Assembly: GCF_019059575.1 (NCBI RefSeq)
Contig: NW_024881533.1
Coordinates: forward strand, 434,001-498,000
Length of the DNA stretch: 64,000 bases
Reading direction: 5' to 3'
Source: Amphibalanus amphitrite
Lineage: Eukaryota > Arthropoda > Thecostraca > Balanomorpha > Balanidae
Shown: positions 31,578 through 42,945 of the stretch, in pieces
Numbering within the stretch: the stretch's first letter is position 1
Layout of the letters: each line of letters opens with the position of its first letter
Notes under the pieces: generated by a model
Database searches by the model: none
What the model was told of the DNA's origin: nothing
The model's input: only the letters and a program-made list of their open reading frames with translations
Translations under genes and position numbers: made by a program

Positions 31578-32353
31578 AATAGATATTAAATGTCGATTCA
31601 TGATGATCTCAGATTTACTTATCCCAAGTTGCGTCTTATCGGGAGAGAAACGGTGAAGCCATATGTCCATGCTGTTGTCACCAATGTAAAACATGAATAA
31701 TAATAAAAGACCAAATGTCTGTGAGTTTTGGATGTGTTACGATATATAAAGGGAAATCGGACGAGGGAGCTGAGAGTAATGAGACAGTTTCTGAGCAAGC
31801 TCTACGACGAATATACCAAAGGCATTATTATTTTCCCTTCTGGGTTTATGTGGGTCTAATGCAAGAATACATTGAGATCAGTGATGGAAATCACAGAATA
31901 ATACGGGAGTGTTAAGTGGTATAATGCGAGTATAGTTTGCAAAATATTCCCCTTATACGCTTAGAAGGAATACTAGATTTTTCGATGTAAGGGTATTTTG
32001 GTAGGTTAAAAGGAGTGTACTGGGGGTATCGCAAGGAATAGAACAGGAATCATATTCCTTTCCTCTTCGGTACTTACTAGGGTATATTAGAAGAATTCAA
32101 GGGAGCTGTTTAAAGAACAAGGGTATAGTTTGGGTATATTCGAAGAAATGATCAGGGTGTTGTTTTAGACCAAAACCCCTAATATGCTTAAAAGGAATCA
32201 AAAAGGTTTTCAGTGTAGGGTATATTAGAAGAATTTCAGAGTGATATTCAAAGAAAGTGTGTTTGAGGTATATTCGGAGAAATGATCAGGGTCTTGTTTT
32301 AGACCAATTCCCCTAATATGCTTAAGAGGAATCAAAAAAGCTCTCAGTGTAGA
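31578..32353. other. No gene supported; dispersed 120-bp repeat at 32070-32345
   Basis: A 66-codon frame at 31715-31915 has no recognisable feature. At 32070-32345 about two tandem copies of a 120-base unit (GGGTATATTAGAAGAATT…ATGATCAGGGT…TAATATGCTTAA) occur, matching 15140-15300 in reverse. Confidence 0.55.
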
Positions 32354-33431
32354 GACACGCGGTAAGCGGCATTCGAAAGAGCGCCAAAAATAATGACAGA
32401 AACACTTGGGTCATTTTTCGGGTCAAGTCAAAGGTCAGGTCGCCAGAGGTCATTAAAGGTCAAATGTAGGCCATTTCCACAATTTTGGAAACAGTCAACG
32501 GCTAACTCGGGAACCAATAGAGCTACAGCGCCGCAGAAAAGCGCATTCGATAGCCCTTTTACAGACCTTTCTGAACTTTGTCCTCAGATTTGACCTCAGG
32601 TCAACGGTTTAGCCTCCAAAGAGCAAAAACTGTAAAAAGAGCCGTTTTCACCAAAAACAGTTTTTCGGTAATAATTTTTTATTCAAGCAAGCCACGACAT
32701 TACTTTTGCCAGCATCGTGTTCCTCTCGTCGAGACGCGTCGAATGAACTATTCGTTGACCTTGAAGGATCATTTTGAAAATTTGACCTCAGGTCAAGGTC
32801 ATGACCTGACTGGAAAGGGTCATGCTGCATATCGGTCGATCCGTATCGTCGAGCTGAATATATCTGACGTGTTTTCATCGCTCTAGCACGTATCTATCAA
32901 AAGTTATAGCCATAAGCCAAAAAACTGCTGGTGACCGTTCGTGACCTGAGATGACCTCAGGGACACACAGGGGTCACAGGTGCATTTTTACGATTTAGTG
33001 TGTCATGTTTACCCATGAACCGATGTTTGAGAGGGTTTTGAACACCATTCGTCCACAAGAGGCGCATTTCAATTTTCTCCCATTGACTTAAAATGGTCGT
33101 AAAATTGACCTGACCTTAGGTCACCGATATCAAAATTCTGAGATAAACATTTTGTACATACTGTTACTCTTATCAATCGCTGAAAGTTTCAAGGCGATCA
33201 CTCAGCCGCTGTAGCTCTGACGAGGAGTGAAACTTTTTCTGAGGTGAGGTCACTTGACGTGACCTGGTGACCTGACCTTGTAAGCCCTGGGTCTGAAATT
33301 TTCACAACATGTGCAGAAAAGATGCGTTAACAGGTGTGCCAAAAACAGCGGCGCTCTGCGCCGCCGTTTTTGAGATATCTGCGAAAAACCGCATGGGGGG
33401 TGTTACAAACACCCCCGGCCCGGCGCGCGAA
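32354..33431 (+). mobile_element. TTAA/AGGTCA element, family T4, left end missing
   Basis: It is collinear with 50441-51508 (GGGAACCAATAGAGCTA, GGTCAACGGTTTAGCCTCC, GACGCGTCGAATGAACTAT, TTTGACCTCAGGTCAAGGTC). The right end has the GCGGCGCTCTGCGCCGCCG hairpin and a G/C-run hairpin (33393-33418) but no TTAA. This is an old copy. Confidence 0.82.
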
Positions 33432-33610
33432 ATAGTATAACCTGAAATGTATTTTTCGAGGTCAATTCTTCTTTTTCTGGGTTCAGTTAAACTTGCGAAC
33501 CTTTCTCAGCTTACCGAATTGAGAATTCACAAGTGGTGTTTGGGTTGCTAGGTCTATGTCATGTGTGTCAGTGCACGACCTTTTTGTCCCGCTTTCCGTG
33601 AACCTTTGTA

Positions 33611-35498
33611 GGGGAGAGTGGGGTGGATTGTATCAGTTTTTACTCCGAGACCCATAACCTCGTAACTATCCGTGATAAACTCATTATTTCCATACTATCC
33701 CTTTCCTTGATTCTTCTGCTTTTTTTGTGCAAAGTGACTTTTCCGCTACCTCTACCAGTTCTTCTACGTCTGCCGAATAGAACAATGTTTTTGATACAAC
33801 TTGTCCCATGGCTTGGGTGAGTTGTATCACATGGTGGGGTAATTTGTATCACTGTTTCACGTTTCAAGGAGTGTGCTTGCTACTGGTTTTGAACATAACA
33901 ACAACATTAAATGGGGTTAATACAGTGTATATGCTCAAAGGCTTCACTTTTATTAGACCAAACTTAGGTCAATGCAATCCGAACGAAACATCAACAGACT
34001 AAACGCAAAAGTGGCCCGTTAAGAGCAAAGAAGCCAACACGTTGTGCCGAAATGGAACGAGTAGTTATTGACTGGCTACCTACAAACGCGAGCCAGGGCT
34101 TAGCTTCGCGATCAAAAGCAACATACCCATACATACATACATACATACATACATACATGTTACAACATACCTCACCCGGCTCTGATACAACATGTACCTC
34201 GTCGCCATCTTGAAAAAAAAACATCCTCGTGCTCAAAAACAGCCGACAGCTGGAGAAATCCATTTTCACTCACGCAGCCTTAGAACCTACCCTCACCACC
34301 GCTACGGAGATCTTTCAAATTCGTGCACATCTAAATGCCCAAAACACACATTTTCTTGCAACTTAATTTTTTAGAATGACACTAGAGGGACAGCATTACG
34401 CGCAGCGTAAAGAGGGACAGCATTACGTGCACCGTGATAAATCAAGTTTCAATAAAATCGGCCCAGTAGCGGCCGAGTTATGGCCAGAATAAATTTGGCG
34501 TCTCCTCCTGGCCGGCGGTGCTCTGTTCCGGTATTCATTGCCAAAGGTCAGTGACCTTCCGGCTTTAATTTCACTCAGTTTTGCAGCGAAGAAACTGAGC
34601 CTAAGGCGCGTGCCGTCTGCTCGGCGCCGGCCGCGGCCCAAAATGCCGCAAAGATGCGCCCGCCACGTGCAAACCGGCGAGCGCACCCCCACCAAAATTT
34701 AATACGACAAACAGATGCACGCGTCCGACTTGCGCCTAAAATTCCACCCCCGTAGCTCGCACCGTTCCGGAGCAATAGCCCGCCAAGCGTGACTGACGCG
34801 TTACATACATACATACATACGGACATTTTGATTTTTATATATGTAACTAGAGAGACAGCATTACGCGCAGCGTAAAGAGGGACAGCATTACGCGCAGCGT
34901 AATGAATCAATTTTCATTAAAATCGGCCCAGTAGCGGCCGACTTATTGCCAGAATAAATTTGGTGACTCCTCTTGGCCGGCGGTGCCCTGTTCCGGTATT
35001 CATTGCCAAAGGTCAGTGACCTGCCGGCTCTGATTTCGCTCAGTTTTGAAAGCGAAGAAACTGAGGATAATGCGCGTGCTCTCTGATCGAAGCCGGCCGC
35101 GGCCCAAAATGCTGCAAAGATGCGCCCGCCACGTGCACACCGCTGCACGCACCCCCTCCAAAATTTAATACAACAAACAGATGCACGCGTCCGACTTCAG
35201 TCGAAAATTTCACCCCCGTAGCCCGCACCGTTCCGGAGCAATGGCCCGCCAAGCGTGACTGACGCGTTACATACATACATACATACGGACATTTTGATTT
35301 TTATATATGTAAATTGAAAAAACATAAAATCGGCTCTCAGCTCGAGACGCGTCCACCCAGCCACACGACAGAACAGGGAAAGACGGCGCCCGGAAAACCT
35401 CGTCGGCTAGTCGTGTCACGAGCGCCATCTATTGGATAAGTTTGGCACAATTCGCCCTGATACAACTTGGACATGATACAACTCTCCCCGCTCTCCCC
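33611..35498. mobile_element. GGGGAGAG-ended inverted-repeat element, non-autonomous
   Basis: GGGGAGAGTGGGG at 33611 and CCCCGCTCTCCCC at 35498 are imperfect inverted ends with TA outside each. Both ends carry TTGTATCA/TGATACAA motifs nearby. Two units of the 440-bp repeat are nested at 34383-35313. A (CATA)n run lies at 34126-34157. No transposase is seen. Confidence 0.72.
34383..35313 (+). repeat. Two tandem units of the 440-bp repeat
   Basis: These are the same unit as at 28470-31577, starting at 34383 and 34852, each with a doubled AGAGGGACAGCATTACGCGC start and (CATA)n end. They lie about 3 kb from the main array inside a transposon. Confidence 0.92.
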
Positions 35499-36043
35499 TA
35501 ATGCGGCCTTGGTAATGCTGCCAAATGGAAAATATTGTCCAGGTTCTCAACTTTGTGAAACCTAACTTCGCGATGAAAAAAGTAAGGCAAGCATTTCCTG
35601 AAAGTCACCCAGCTTCTTATAATACCTCCTTTTTCCTAAAAGAAATATACTTTCTATTGCTAGATATTTATACTTACGCTGCCCGCTATGATTTTATGCT
35701 TAGCCATGGGCAAGGAGAGAAATCATCAGTTATGGTCTGAAAACAACATGCCAGATGCGCTGACGGCTGTTGAAAGAGGCTAAATTCCGCAATCTTCTCG
35801 CTTATACCGCATCCCAAAACACACGCTTGTTTATTATCATCGAAAGATAATTCACGAAGCATTGGCCCTACCTACGAAGTTAGGAGCAAAACCTTTTTTT
35901 AAAAATGCAATTTGTGAAAAATCCACAGACGATAAAACGAAGTAAAAAGGACCATACCGTGCGCAATGAAATGGTCGTGCCAGGCATGCTACTTCTTTCT
36001 GTTTTTATTTGCCATCCGTGAAGCTGGCAAGAGCTGGAAACAA
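35499..36043. other. No gene; copy of a dispersed repeat at 35690-35995
   Basis: 35690-35995 is the reverse of 61625-61895 (shared GCGCTGACGGCTG, AGAGGCTAAATTC, ACTTCGTA and GAAATGGTCGTGC in one or other orientation). Coding is not supported. Confidence 0.6.
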
Positions 36044-37203
36044 TTAACCTTCGCCCCAGTGGGAGGGGGGGGGGGCATATGTTACCACCCTGTCGCGTTT
36101 TTCGCGTGTATATAAAAACCGCGGCGCGTAGCGCCGCGCCGCTTGGGATAGCTTTTGGTACATCAATTTTGGACAATGTATGAAATTTTTGACCCCAGGT
36201 CATGTCAGGTCAGGTCACCAGGTCAAGTTAACTAACCAAGCCTAAAAAAGTTTGCAATCATGTCCAGCCTGCAGTGTTTGTCAGATAGAAACTTGGTGGA
36301 TTGCATGCTGTTATGGGCGCCTAAAATTTGTATATCTCGGATTTTTTATATCCGTGACCTAAGGTCAGGTCAGTGGCGTGACCTTTCCATTACAAGTCAA
36401 TGGAGAAAAATGAAAATGCATCTAGATCCGTGTGTGCGCATAGGAATAGTCCACATATTTCAGAATCACAATGATTTGGACCACCCGTGATGACCATGGT
36501 GTCATTTTTGCTGATAGCCTCTAGAAAGGTCACCCGAGGTCATTTGAGGCTACAAACATATTTTTGCCAATAATTCGCGATTGGAAAGAGATAGAGCGCT
36601 GGGGATGGTCTCATTGTGTTTGTCTTGTTGAGACGCATCGACTGATATGCAACATGACCTTTTCTGGCCAGGTCATGACTTTGACCTGAGGTGACCTTTC
36701 AAGGTCAAATTATAGTTCATTCGACGCGTCTCGGTGAGAGGAACACGATTCTGGCAGTAGAAATGTCGTGACGTTTTGTAGTCGATATTGTCGAAAAACA
36801 CTCTTCGTAAAAACCGCTATTTTTGGAGTTTTTGCCCTCTGGAGGCTAAACCGTTGACCTGAGGTCAATTTTGATAATAACCTTATCAAAAGAAGAGTTC
36901 AAAAGCTATCGATTGCTTTTCCATGCGTTTTTCTAGCTACCATATAGTTCCTGAGATAACGGCATGTTCCTGAAAAATATAATGACAATTAGCAAATTTT
37001 GACCTTTGATCACCTCTGGTGACCCCAATATTGCTCTAAGATGAAAAATGACTGAATTACTTTCAAACGTACGCATTGAGAGCTATCGACTGCTTTTTAC
37101 CGCGTCTTTCTAGCCCTCTTAGTTTTTGAGTTAGAGGTGGGTGGTAACATATGTCCCCCACTAGGGCGAAGCTGGCTGAGACCGCCACTGGGGCGCGGGT
37201 TAA
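36044..37203 (-). mobile_element. TTAA-flanked AGGTCA element, family T3, complete, reversed
   Basis: TTAACCTTCGCCCCAGTGGG at 36044 and ACTGGGGCGCGGGTTAA ending at 37203; 1160 bases. G-run/ACATATG structures lie inside both ends and the hairpin GCGGCGCGTAGCGCCGC at 36121-36137. The central inverted repeat has arms at 36632-36650 and 36712-36730 around half-sites. Nearly identical in reverse to 41424-42611. No ORF. Confidence 0.92.
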
Positions 37204-37258
37204 GTTAAAAGAACTATTTATATGCAGCAATTAACTAATATGAGGAAAGTGGTATCTA

Positions 37259-38059
37259 CAGGGTGATTTTTTTTTACTTGTTAAAAAGTAATGAGGTCTA
37301 GTGGGGTTAAAATGCAAACATATCTTGCAAAATTATATGCCAGGATGACGAGCATTCTGGGACATTTTGATTTCATGCAGACACGATGTGAAGGAACGAC
37401 CATCGTGTATTTTACGTGTGCTTGAAGTTACCCCCTCTCTCACCGACACGAATCAGCCCGCCTGAGCGCGTGTTGAACAGCACCATGGACTCTCATGCTC
37501 ATTGGGCGGACTGAAAAGGCTCCTATCACCCATTTTCAGCTCTGCCAGATATTTCCAATGTTTTCTTGTTATATCTGCCATACCTGGGTCCAAAAACTAG
37601 AAGTCTAGAAAGGGCAGGTTAAGGATTTTGCTACTGGCGGCCCTGGTGGTGTCTGATTCGCTGTTTTTGTTTCTCCCTGAATACTGATTCTTCAGAGGCT
37701 GGAAATACGCCAGATGGACCGTTTGAAGGTTATTTATGACTACAAGCTTGTTCGTGCATTATTTGACGTCTTTCTGAGGTATCTCCTTAATGATCGTATG
37801 CTTCGAACTGCCTCAATGCTTCAAAATCATCGTTTTGTGTCGTTCCTTACTGAACGGCGGTGGACCATGCGTGCCCGATTGGTGGGACATTTTCAGGCTC
37901 CATTGGGGCCGAGGACTTCGGTTAAAAGGGACAAATCATGACACCATACAAAATGTCCCAGATTTATCTATCACGTGCATTGCTGTTTTGCACAAGATTT
38001 TTCGATTTAGGGACCACCATTGACGTTTACTTTTTAACAGTTAAAAAAAAATCACCCTG
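37259..38059. mobile_element. Mariner-type MITE, 801 bp
   Basis: CAGGGTGATTTTTTTTTACT… and its complement bound the element, with TA at 37257-37258 and 38060-38061. The ends match the outer element at 8409-10172. The internal sequence has no transposase motif. Confidence 0.86.
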
Positions 38060-39571
38060 TATATTACTATTTGTGGTGACGTAGTTTCTGTCTGTTACCG
38101 AGGTCGCGACATGGGGCTACGTAGCGCGGTTTACAGGTCACATCGTTGCACCTACCGCGCTGAAATTTGCGCAACTTATAGAACAAGGATGGACAACGTG
38201 CCTTTGAGCGGTCTCGGCTCGATCGGATCGATAGCGAGCGCGTGACGCGTGCCCAAAAAGTGCAAATTCGCGTCATAGACTTTACATGTATAAATCGGCT
38301 TGCAAAATCGGGCGAAAATGGCTAAATTCGCCCGACCCGGGTCCGGTTCCCGTGCAATATCTCGGTAACCGTGCGCCCGATCGTCACGGGGAAAAACGCA
38401 TCGTGTAGAGAATCGAACGGGCTATCGAATGGTGTGCGGTGCAGTGGATGGCACGTGCCACGTGCACATGTGAGGGCAATTTCATTTCAAAAAGTGCCGT
38501 TTTAAATAGATTTTGGATTTTATTTTATTTTCACGTGACTGTCAGACTGAAAGAGTTAAAACAATGCCTATAGGCAAGGGAAATGTACCGCCTCTCACGG
38601 AAAAAATTGTGAAAAGCTAATTGATCAAAAACAATGTGGGGAAAATCGCTGGAGAAAATGGTATTTGTCCATAATATGCCACTAAATAATTACACGGGAT
38701 TTGCTGCTTAACCTGATACGTTTGACAATTGAAAATGCTATCATTAGAAAGAGCATTCAATTCTCTCCAAGATCCAACCATCACGTTTGCATGACAAGCA
38801 ACGGTATTCTTAAAAAATATAAATGTTTCAAACCTCTGCAAATCCATTTTTAGCGAAAATTATCTACGCCTTTCATTTGTCATAAAACTACGCACCTGAA
38901 TTATAAAACACATTTGACAGGCTCACTGAACTATTGACAGGTTCTGAAGTAGAAAGCATGCTTATCAGACACGGGCACCTCGATCCGATGGATATTTTTT
39001 CCAAACCAAAACGTTTGCCCATCAAAAGCAATCGACCGAAATGGATAGATAACCCAACCGACACAAGAACAACCAAACACCCGCCGATCGTAAATACCCC
39101 CTTTTCGCGTTGCGAAGCACGCGGGTCACCCTAGTACTGTACCTATTTCCTTTAATAGTCATGATGGCATCCTAAACCGAACGTGCACTTCGGTCGCCAA
39201 ATGGACGGCTGTTAGTTGACCAAAAACGTCATCATATAGTTACATATTTATATTCATTTCACATCTGCCCGTTCAATACCCTGTGTGCTTCAGTAAGCTA
39301 ACTATACACGAGAGTTGCTGTGTATAGTTTTGCTTTATGTAAAGCCGATAACACTTCGTTTGGTATTCATGCACATGCCATGAGTGACGACATTCAAAAG
39401 GAGGTACACATACATATATGTCCACAATGTCACTTGTTTCAGCACCTACTATAACGTGAAAATTGAAATACTGAAGGTAAAGTGCTTCGCGAATCTTTTC
39501 TTTGAGCCTGTGAAGATTCCGTTTTCGACATCGAGTGCACACGCTATTTGTAAGATTGCCATTTGAAGCAG
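38060..39571. other. Downstream flank of the receptor gene, no gene supported
   Basis: AT-rich unique-looking sequence. At 38350-38395 it contains the phrase CAATATCTCGGTAACCGTGC followed by CCCGATCGTCACGG, a motif recurrent in several repeat families here. This stretch may include the receptor's 3' UTR. Confidence 0.45.
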
Positions 39572-41068
39572 CTAACATTCGATTACGCTCATTGGGACGC
39601 CGACTTCTCTATGTCCTGCCCAGACGCCCGCAGTGCCCAGGGAGGCACCGGCAGCTGTTTCCGCCGCAGTACCAACTGCTGCACCAGCTACCTCACCAAA
39701 TGACACACCAATTACCGCACCAGGTGTGTCACTATTTGGAGTACCAACCTCAGCACCAGGGACTGCACTTCCTGCTATACTGCTTTTCGCACAGCCTTCG
39801 ACAGCAACAGCAACAGTAACTGGTACACTGTCTGAAGCAGCAACAGCGACATAGGCTGCAGTCTCATCCACAGCACTCGCTACACTGCGGGGTGGCGCAG
39901 ACAATGCTTTGACGCCAGTCTCGCCAGCAGTGCCGGCCTCTATGTCAGTTGCCGCAGCCTGTGCTCCCGCAATCGCTGTACTGCTTACCGACGTGTTTGC
40001 AGCGGGAGCTGGTGCAGCCGCCGTGCCGGCCGCTTCAGCAGCTGTGCGGGCCGCTCGGGCAGCTGCTGCCGGTGCTGCCGTAGCTGCTGAGCTGAAGGCT
40101 GCGCTGGCCGCCGCAGCAGCAGCTGCCGTGCCGCCGTGTGTGACCAGCGGGCCTCGGTGCGATCGCTCGGGGGTCTGCGGATGGACGCGCCGCCGCCGGC
40201 GCCAGCCGAACAGCCTTCTCCAGGCGAGTCTGTAGCGCTGCCTCAGGTCCTCGCACCAGTACCCGAACAGACTCCCGTTAAACAGGAACATCAGGAGTCG
40301 CATCGCGCCAGCGAGGCGTCTTGCAGCCAGCATTTCTTTGCCGGTGACGAAGTGCAAAGTGCTAATGCAGAAGTGCGGCATCTGAAGGGCGATGGAGAAA
40401 ACTGAGAGCCGCAGGACGGCGTAGAGCGCCTTGTGGTCCCCGGCGCTGCCCGGTCGCTGGTGAGCCACCAGCATCCCGCCCCGCTGGCGCCGGATGCGCC
40501 GGTCCTGCTCAATGCCACGCGCCCCAACCAGTAGATTCAGCACCAGAATGAACGTGACCAGCGTCACGCCGAAGCCCAGGTGAATCTGCTCCAGCTGATC
40601 TGACCAGAAGTCCAGGTAGTAGCACTGCACACCGTCGGGCGGCCGGAGCGCGCCCGGCGCCCGGTCGGCGGCGTGCACCAGCAGCGAGAGCGCGCTGACG
40701 GCCGGCACGGCGCCGTGCAGCAGTCGCAGCCGCGCCGGAGTCATCAGCTCGAAGTAGCGCAGCCCGTGCTCGACAGCCACGTAGCGCTCCACGCTGACGG
40801 CGGCCAGCGCGGCCATCGAGGCCAGGCCGACGGCCGTCTGTCCGGCCAGCAGCGTCTGGCACAGCGGCACCGGCAGCGCCACGTGCAGCAGGCGCAGCAG
40901 GCCCGAGAGCGCCGTCAGTAGGCCGAACAGCACGCCGGCGCCGGCCAGGTGCAGCAGCAGCTGGAACATGGGCCGGCGGCGCAGCGAGCGCGACGTGCCG
41001 ATGGCCAGACACGGCAGCAGCGAGCTGATCGTGATCAGCAGGCCCACCACCAGACCCACGTAATTCAT
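39572..41068 (-). CDS. Rhodopsin-like (class A) G-protein-coupled receptor, orphan, intronless
   Basis: The 498-residue frame begins MNYVGLVVGL and is strongly GC-rich, unlike its flanks. Seven hydrophobic segments fall at about 3-24, 35-60, 70-93, 113-132, 163-184, 214-236 and 253-271. Class A marks are ERY at 94-96 after segment 3 (SVERYVAVEHGLRY) and a Cys pair, C70 and C149, placed for the usual TM3-loop 2 disulfide. NPxxY is not canonical (FNGSLFGYW at 263-271). The N-terminus is very short with no glycosylation site. After a basic helix-8-like segment (RYRLAWRRLFGWRRRRR) comes a tail of about 190 residues, nearly all Ala, Gly, Thr, Val and Ser. I cannot assign a ligand. Intronless receptors of this kind are often lineage-expanded chemoreceptors (inference). 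The tail's coding status is less certain than the 7TM core. Confidence 0.85.
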   Translation of the reverse strand: MNYVGLVVGLLITISSLLPCLAIGTSRSLRRRPMFQLLLHLAGAGVLFGLLTALSGLLRLLHVALPVPLCQTLLAGQTAVGLASMAALAAVSVERYVAVEHGLRYFELMTPARLRLLHGAVPAVSALSLLVHAADRAPGALRPPDGVQCYYLDFWSDQLEQIHLGFGVTLVTFILVLNLLVGARGIEQDRRIRRQRGGMLVAHQRPGSAGDHKALYAVLRLSVFSIALQMPHFCISTLHFVTGKEMLAARRLAGAMRLLMFLFNGSLFGYWCEDLRQRYRLAWRRLFGWRRRRRVHPQTPERSHRGPLVTHGGTAAAAAAASAAFSSAATAAPAAAARAARTAAEAAGTAAAPAPAANTSVSSTAIAGAQAAATDIEAGTAGETGVKALSAPPRSVASAVDETAAYVAVAASDSVPVTVAVAVEGCAKSSIAGSAVPGAEVGTPNSDTPGAVIGVSFGEVAGAAVGTAAETAAGASLGTAGVWAGHREVGVPMSVIEC

Positions 41069-41147
41069 CGCGGGCCGGGCTGGGAGCGGGCCGGGCGCAC
41101 AGACCTGTCCGAAAACATAGCCCCTTTCAGTCTCAATGCGGGACTTT

Positions 41148-41423
41148 AATTAACACGCGCAGTGGAATGGTTGCGAATACTACGCCCAGTGGAAGGGGGG
41201 GGGGGAGGTGAGGTCAAACGTGGTCAAATCTGCCATGTGAGCGACTTTTTTTGCGTTTACACGCCAGTAACTCAAAAAGTTACCGGCCGATTTTCTTTTT
41301 TTCTTTCACTATACGAAAGAACGTACATTTGTGAGTACCTATGTACGGTGAATTTGTAGTTAATCCAACAAGCAATATGGCAGTCAGAACTTAGAAGCCT
41401 GCTAAGGGTAAGATGTCGCCGGC
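41148..41423. mobile_element. Left end of a TTAA-type element, interrupted by the T3 copy
   Basis: TTAACACGCGCAGTGGAA at 41149 is followed by a G-run and AGGTCA-type half-sites (GAGGTCAAACGTGGTCAAAT). Its phrase AACTCAAAAAGTTACCGGCC recurs at 42665-42690 beyond the T3 insertion. The right end was not found. Confidence 0.45.
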
Positions 41424-42611
41424 TTAACCCGCGCCCCAGTGGCGGTCTCAGCCAACTTCGCCCTAGTGGGGGGGGGGGGGGGGCATATGTTACCACCCAC
41501 CTCTAACTCAAAAACTAAGAGGGCTAGAAAGACGCGGTAAAAAGCAGTCGATAGCTCTCAATACGTACGTTTGAAAGTATTTCGGTCATTTTTCACCTTA
41601 GAGCAATATTGGGGTCACCAGAGGTCATCAAATGTCAAAATTTGCCAATTGTCATTCTATTTTTCAGAAAACATGCCGCTATCTCAGGAACTATGGTAGC
41701 TAGAAAAACACATGAGAAAGCAATCGATAGCTTTTGAACTCTTCTTTTGAAAAGGTCATAATCAATATTTACCTCAGGTCAACGGTTTAGCCTCCAGAGG
41801 GCAAAAACTCCAAAAATAGCTGTTTTTACGAAAAGGGTTTTTCGACAATAACTTTCGACTACAAAAAGCCACGACATTTCTATTGCCAGAATCGTGTTTC
41901 CCTCGCCGAGACGCGTCGAATGAACTATAATGTGACCTTGAAAGGTCAACTTGAAAATTTGACCTCAGGTCAAGGTCATGACCTGACCGAAAAAGGTCAT
42001 GTTGCATATCAGTCGATGCGTCTCAACAAGACAAACACAATGAGACCATCCCCAGCGTTCTATCTCTTTCCAATCGCGAGTTATTGGCAAAAAACTGTTT
42101 GTAGCCTCAAATGACCTCGGATGACCTTTCTAGAGGCTATCAGCAAAAATGACACCTTGGTCATCACGAGTGGACTAAATCATTGTGATTCTGAAATATT
42201 TGGACTGTTCCTATGCGTGCACACGGATCTAGAGGCATTTTCATTTTTCTCCATTGACTTGTAATGGAAAGGTCACGCCACTGACCTGACCTTAGGTCAC
42301 GGATATAAAAAATCCGAGATATACAAATTATAGGCGCCCATAACAGCATGCAATCCACCAAGTTTAAAACCTTTCTGACAAACACTGCAGGCTGGACATG
42401 ATTGCAAACTTTTTTTAGGCTTGGTCAGTTAACTTGACCTGGTGACCTGACCTGACATGACCTGGGGTCAGAAATTTTACACATTGTCCAAAATTGATGT
42501 ACCAAAAGCTACCCCAAGCGGCGCGGCGCTACGCGCCGCGGTTTTTTATTCACACGCAAAAAACGCGACAGGGTGGTAACATATGCCCCCCCCCACTGGG
42601 GCGAAGGTTAA
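41424..42611 (+). mobile_element. TTAA-flanked AGGTCA element, family T3, complete
   Basis: TTAACCCGCGCCCCAGTGGC at 41424 and CACTGGGGCGAAGGTTAA ending at 42611; 1188 bases. A 16-G run and G/C hairpins lie at the ends, with GCGGCGCTACGCGCCGC near 42520. The core runs from 41910-41929 to 42004-42022 with half-sites at 41933-41999, including TGACCTCAGGTCAAGGTCAT. No ORF. Confidence 0.93.
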
Positions 42612-42785
42612 GCGGGACCGGCCGACGCGGGAAACGCGGCAATCACAATTTTGTGTTGACACACTCATAACTCAAGTTGTTAACGGCCGATTTTCAAAAT
42701 TCTTTGAGCATATGATTGCCTGTACAATTCTCAGTCGTCTCACAAAATTTGACGTGAATCGAATATAATCAGCGGTAAGGAGCGC

Positions 42786-42937
42786 CAGTAGCGGCGGAAC
42801 ACCTTCGATTAGGGGGGGGGGGGCACTGCCGACTTTTGGTCCCATTCTTTCCATGCAGCGCCCATAGGGCTAATGTAAATATGCCAAAATCAAAGGGGGG
42901 CACGGTGCCCGGTGCCCTCCCCGTTCCGCCGCCTTTG
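42786..42937. mobile_element. Very small hAT-type MITE, 152 bp
   Basis: Ends CAGTAGCGGCGGAAC and GTTCCGCCGCCTTTG, with a perfect 8-bp duplication AGGAGCGC (42778-42785, 42938-42945). Confidence 0.85.
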
Positions 42938-42945
42938 AGGAGCGC

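Noticed and set aside
39535-40405. Plus-strand frames opposite the receptor gene
   Set aside because: They mirror the Ala-rich tail and GC-rich coding strand. No domain is seen.
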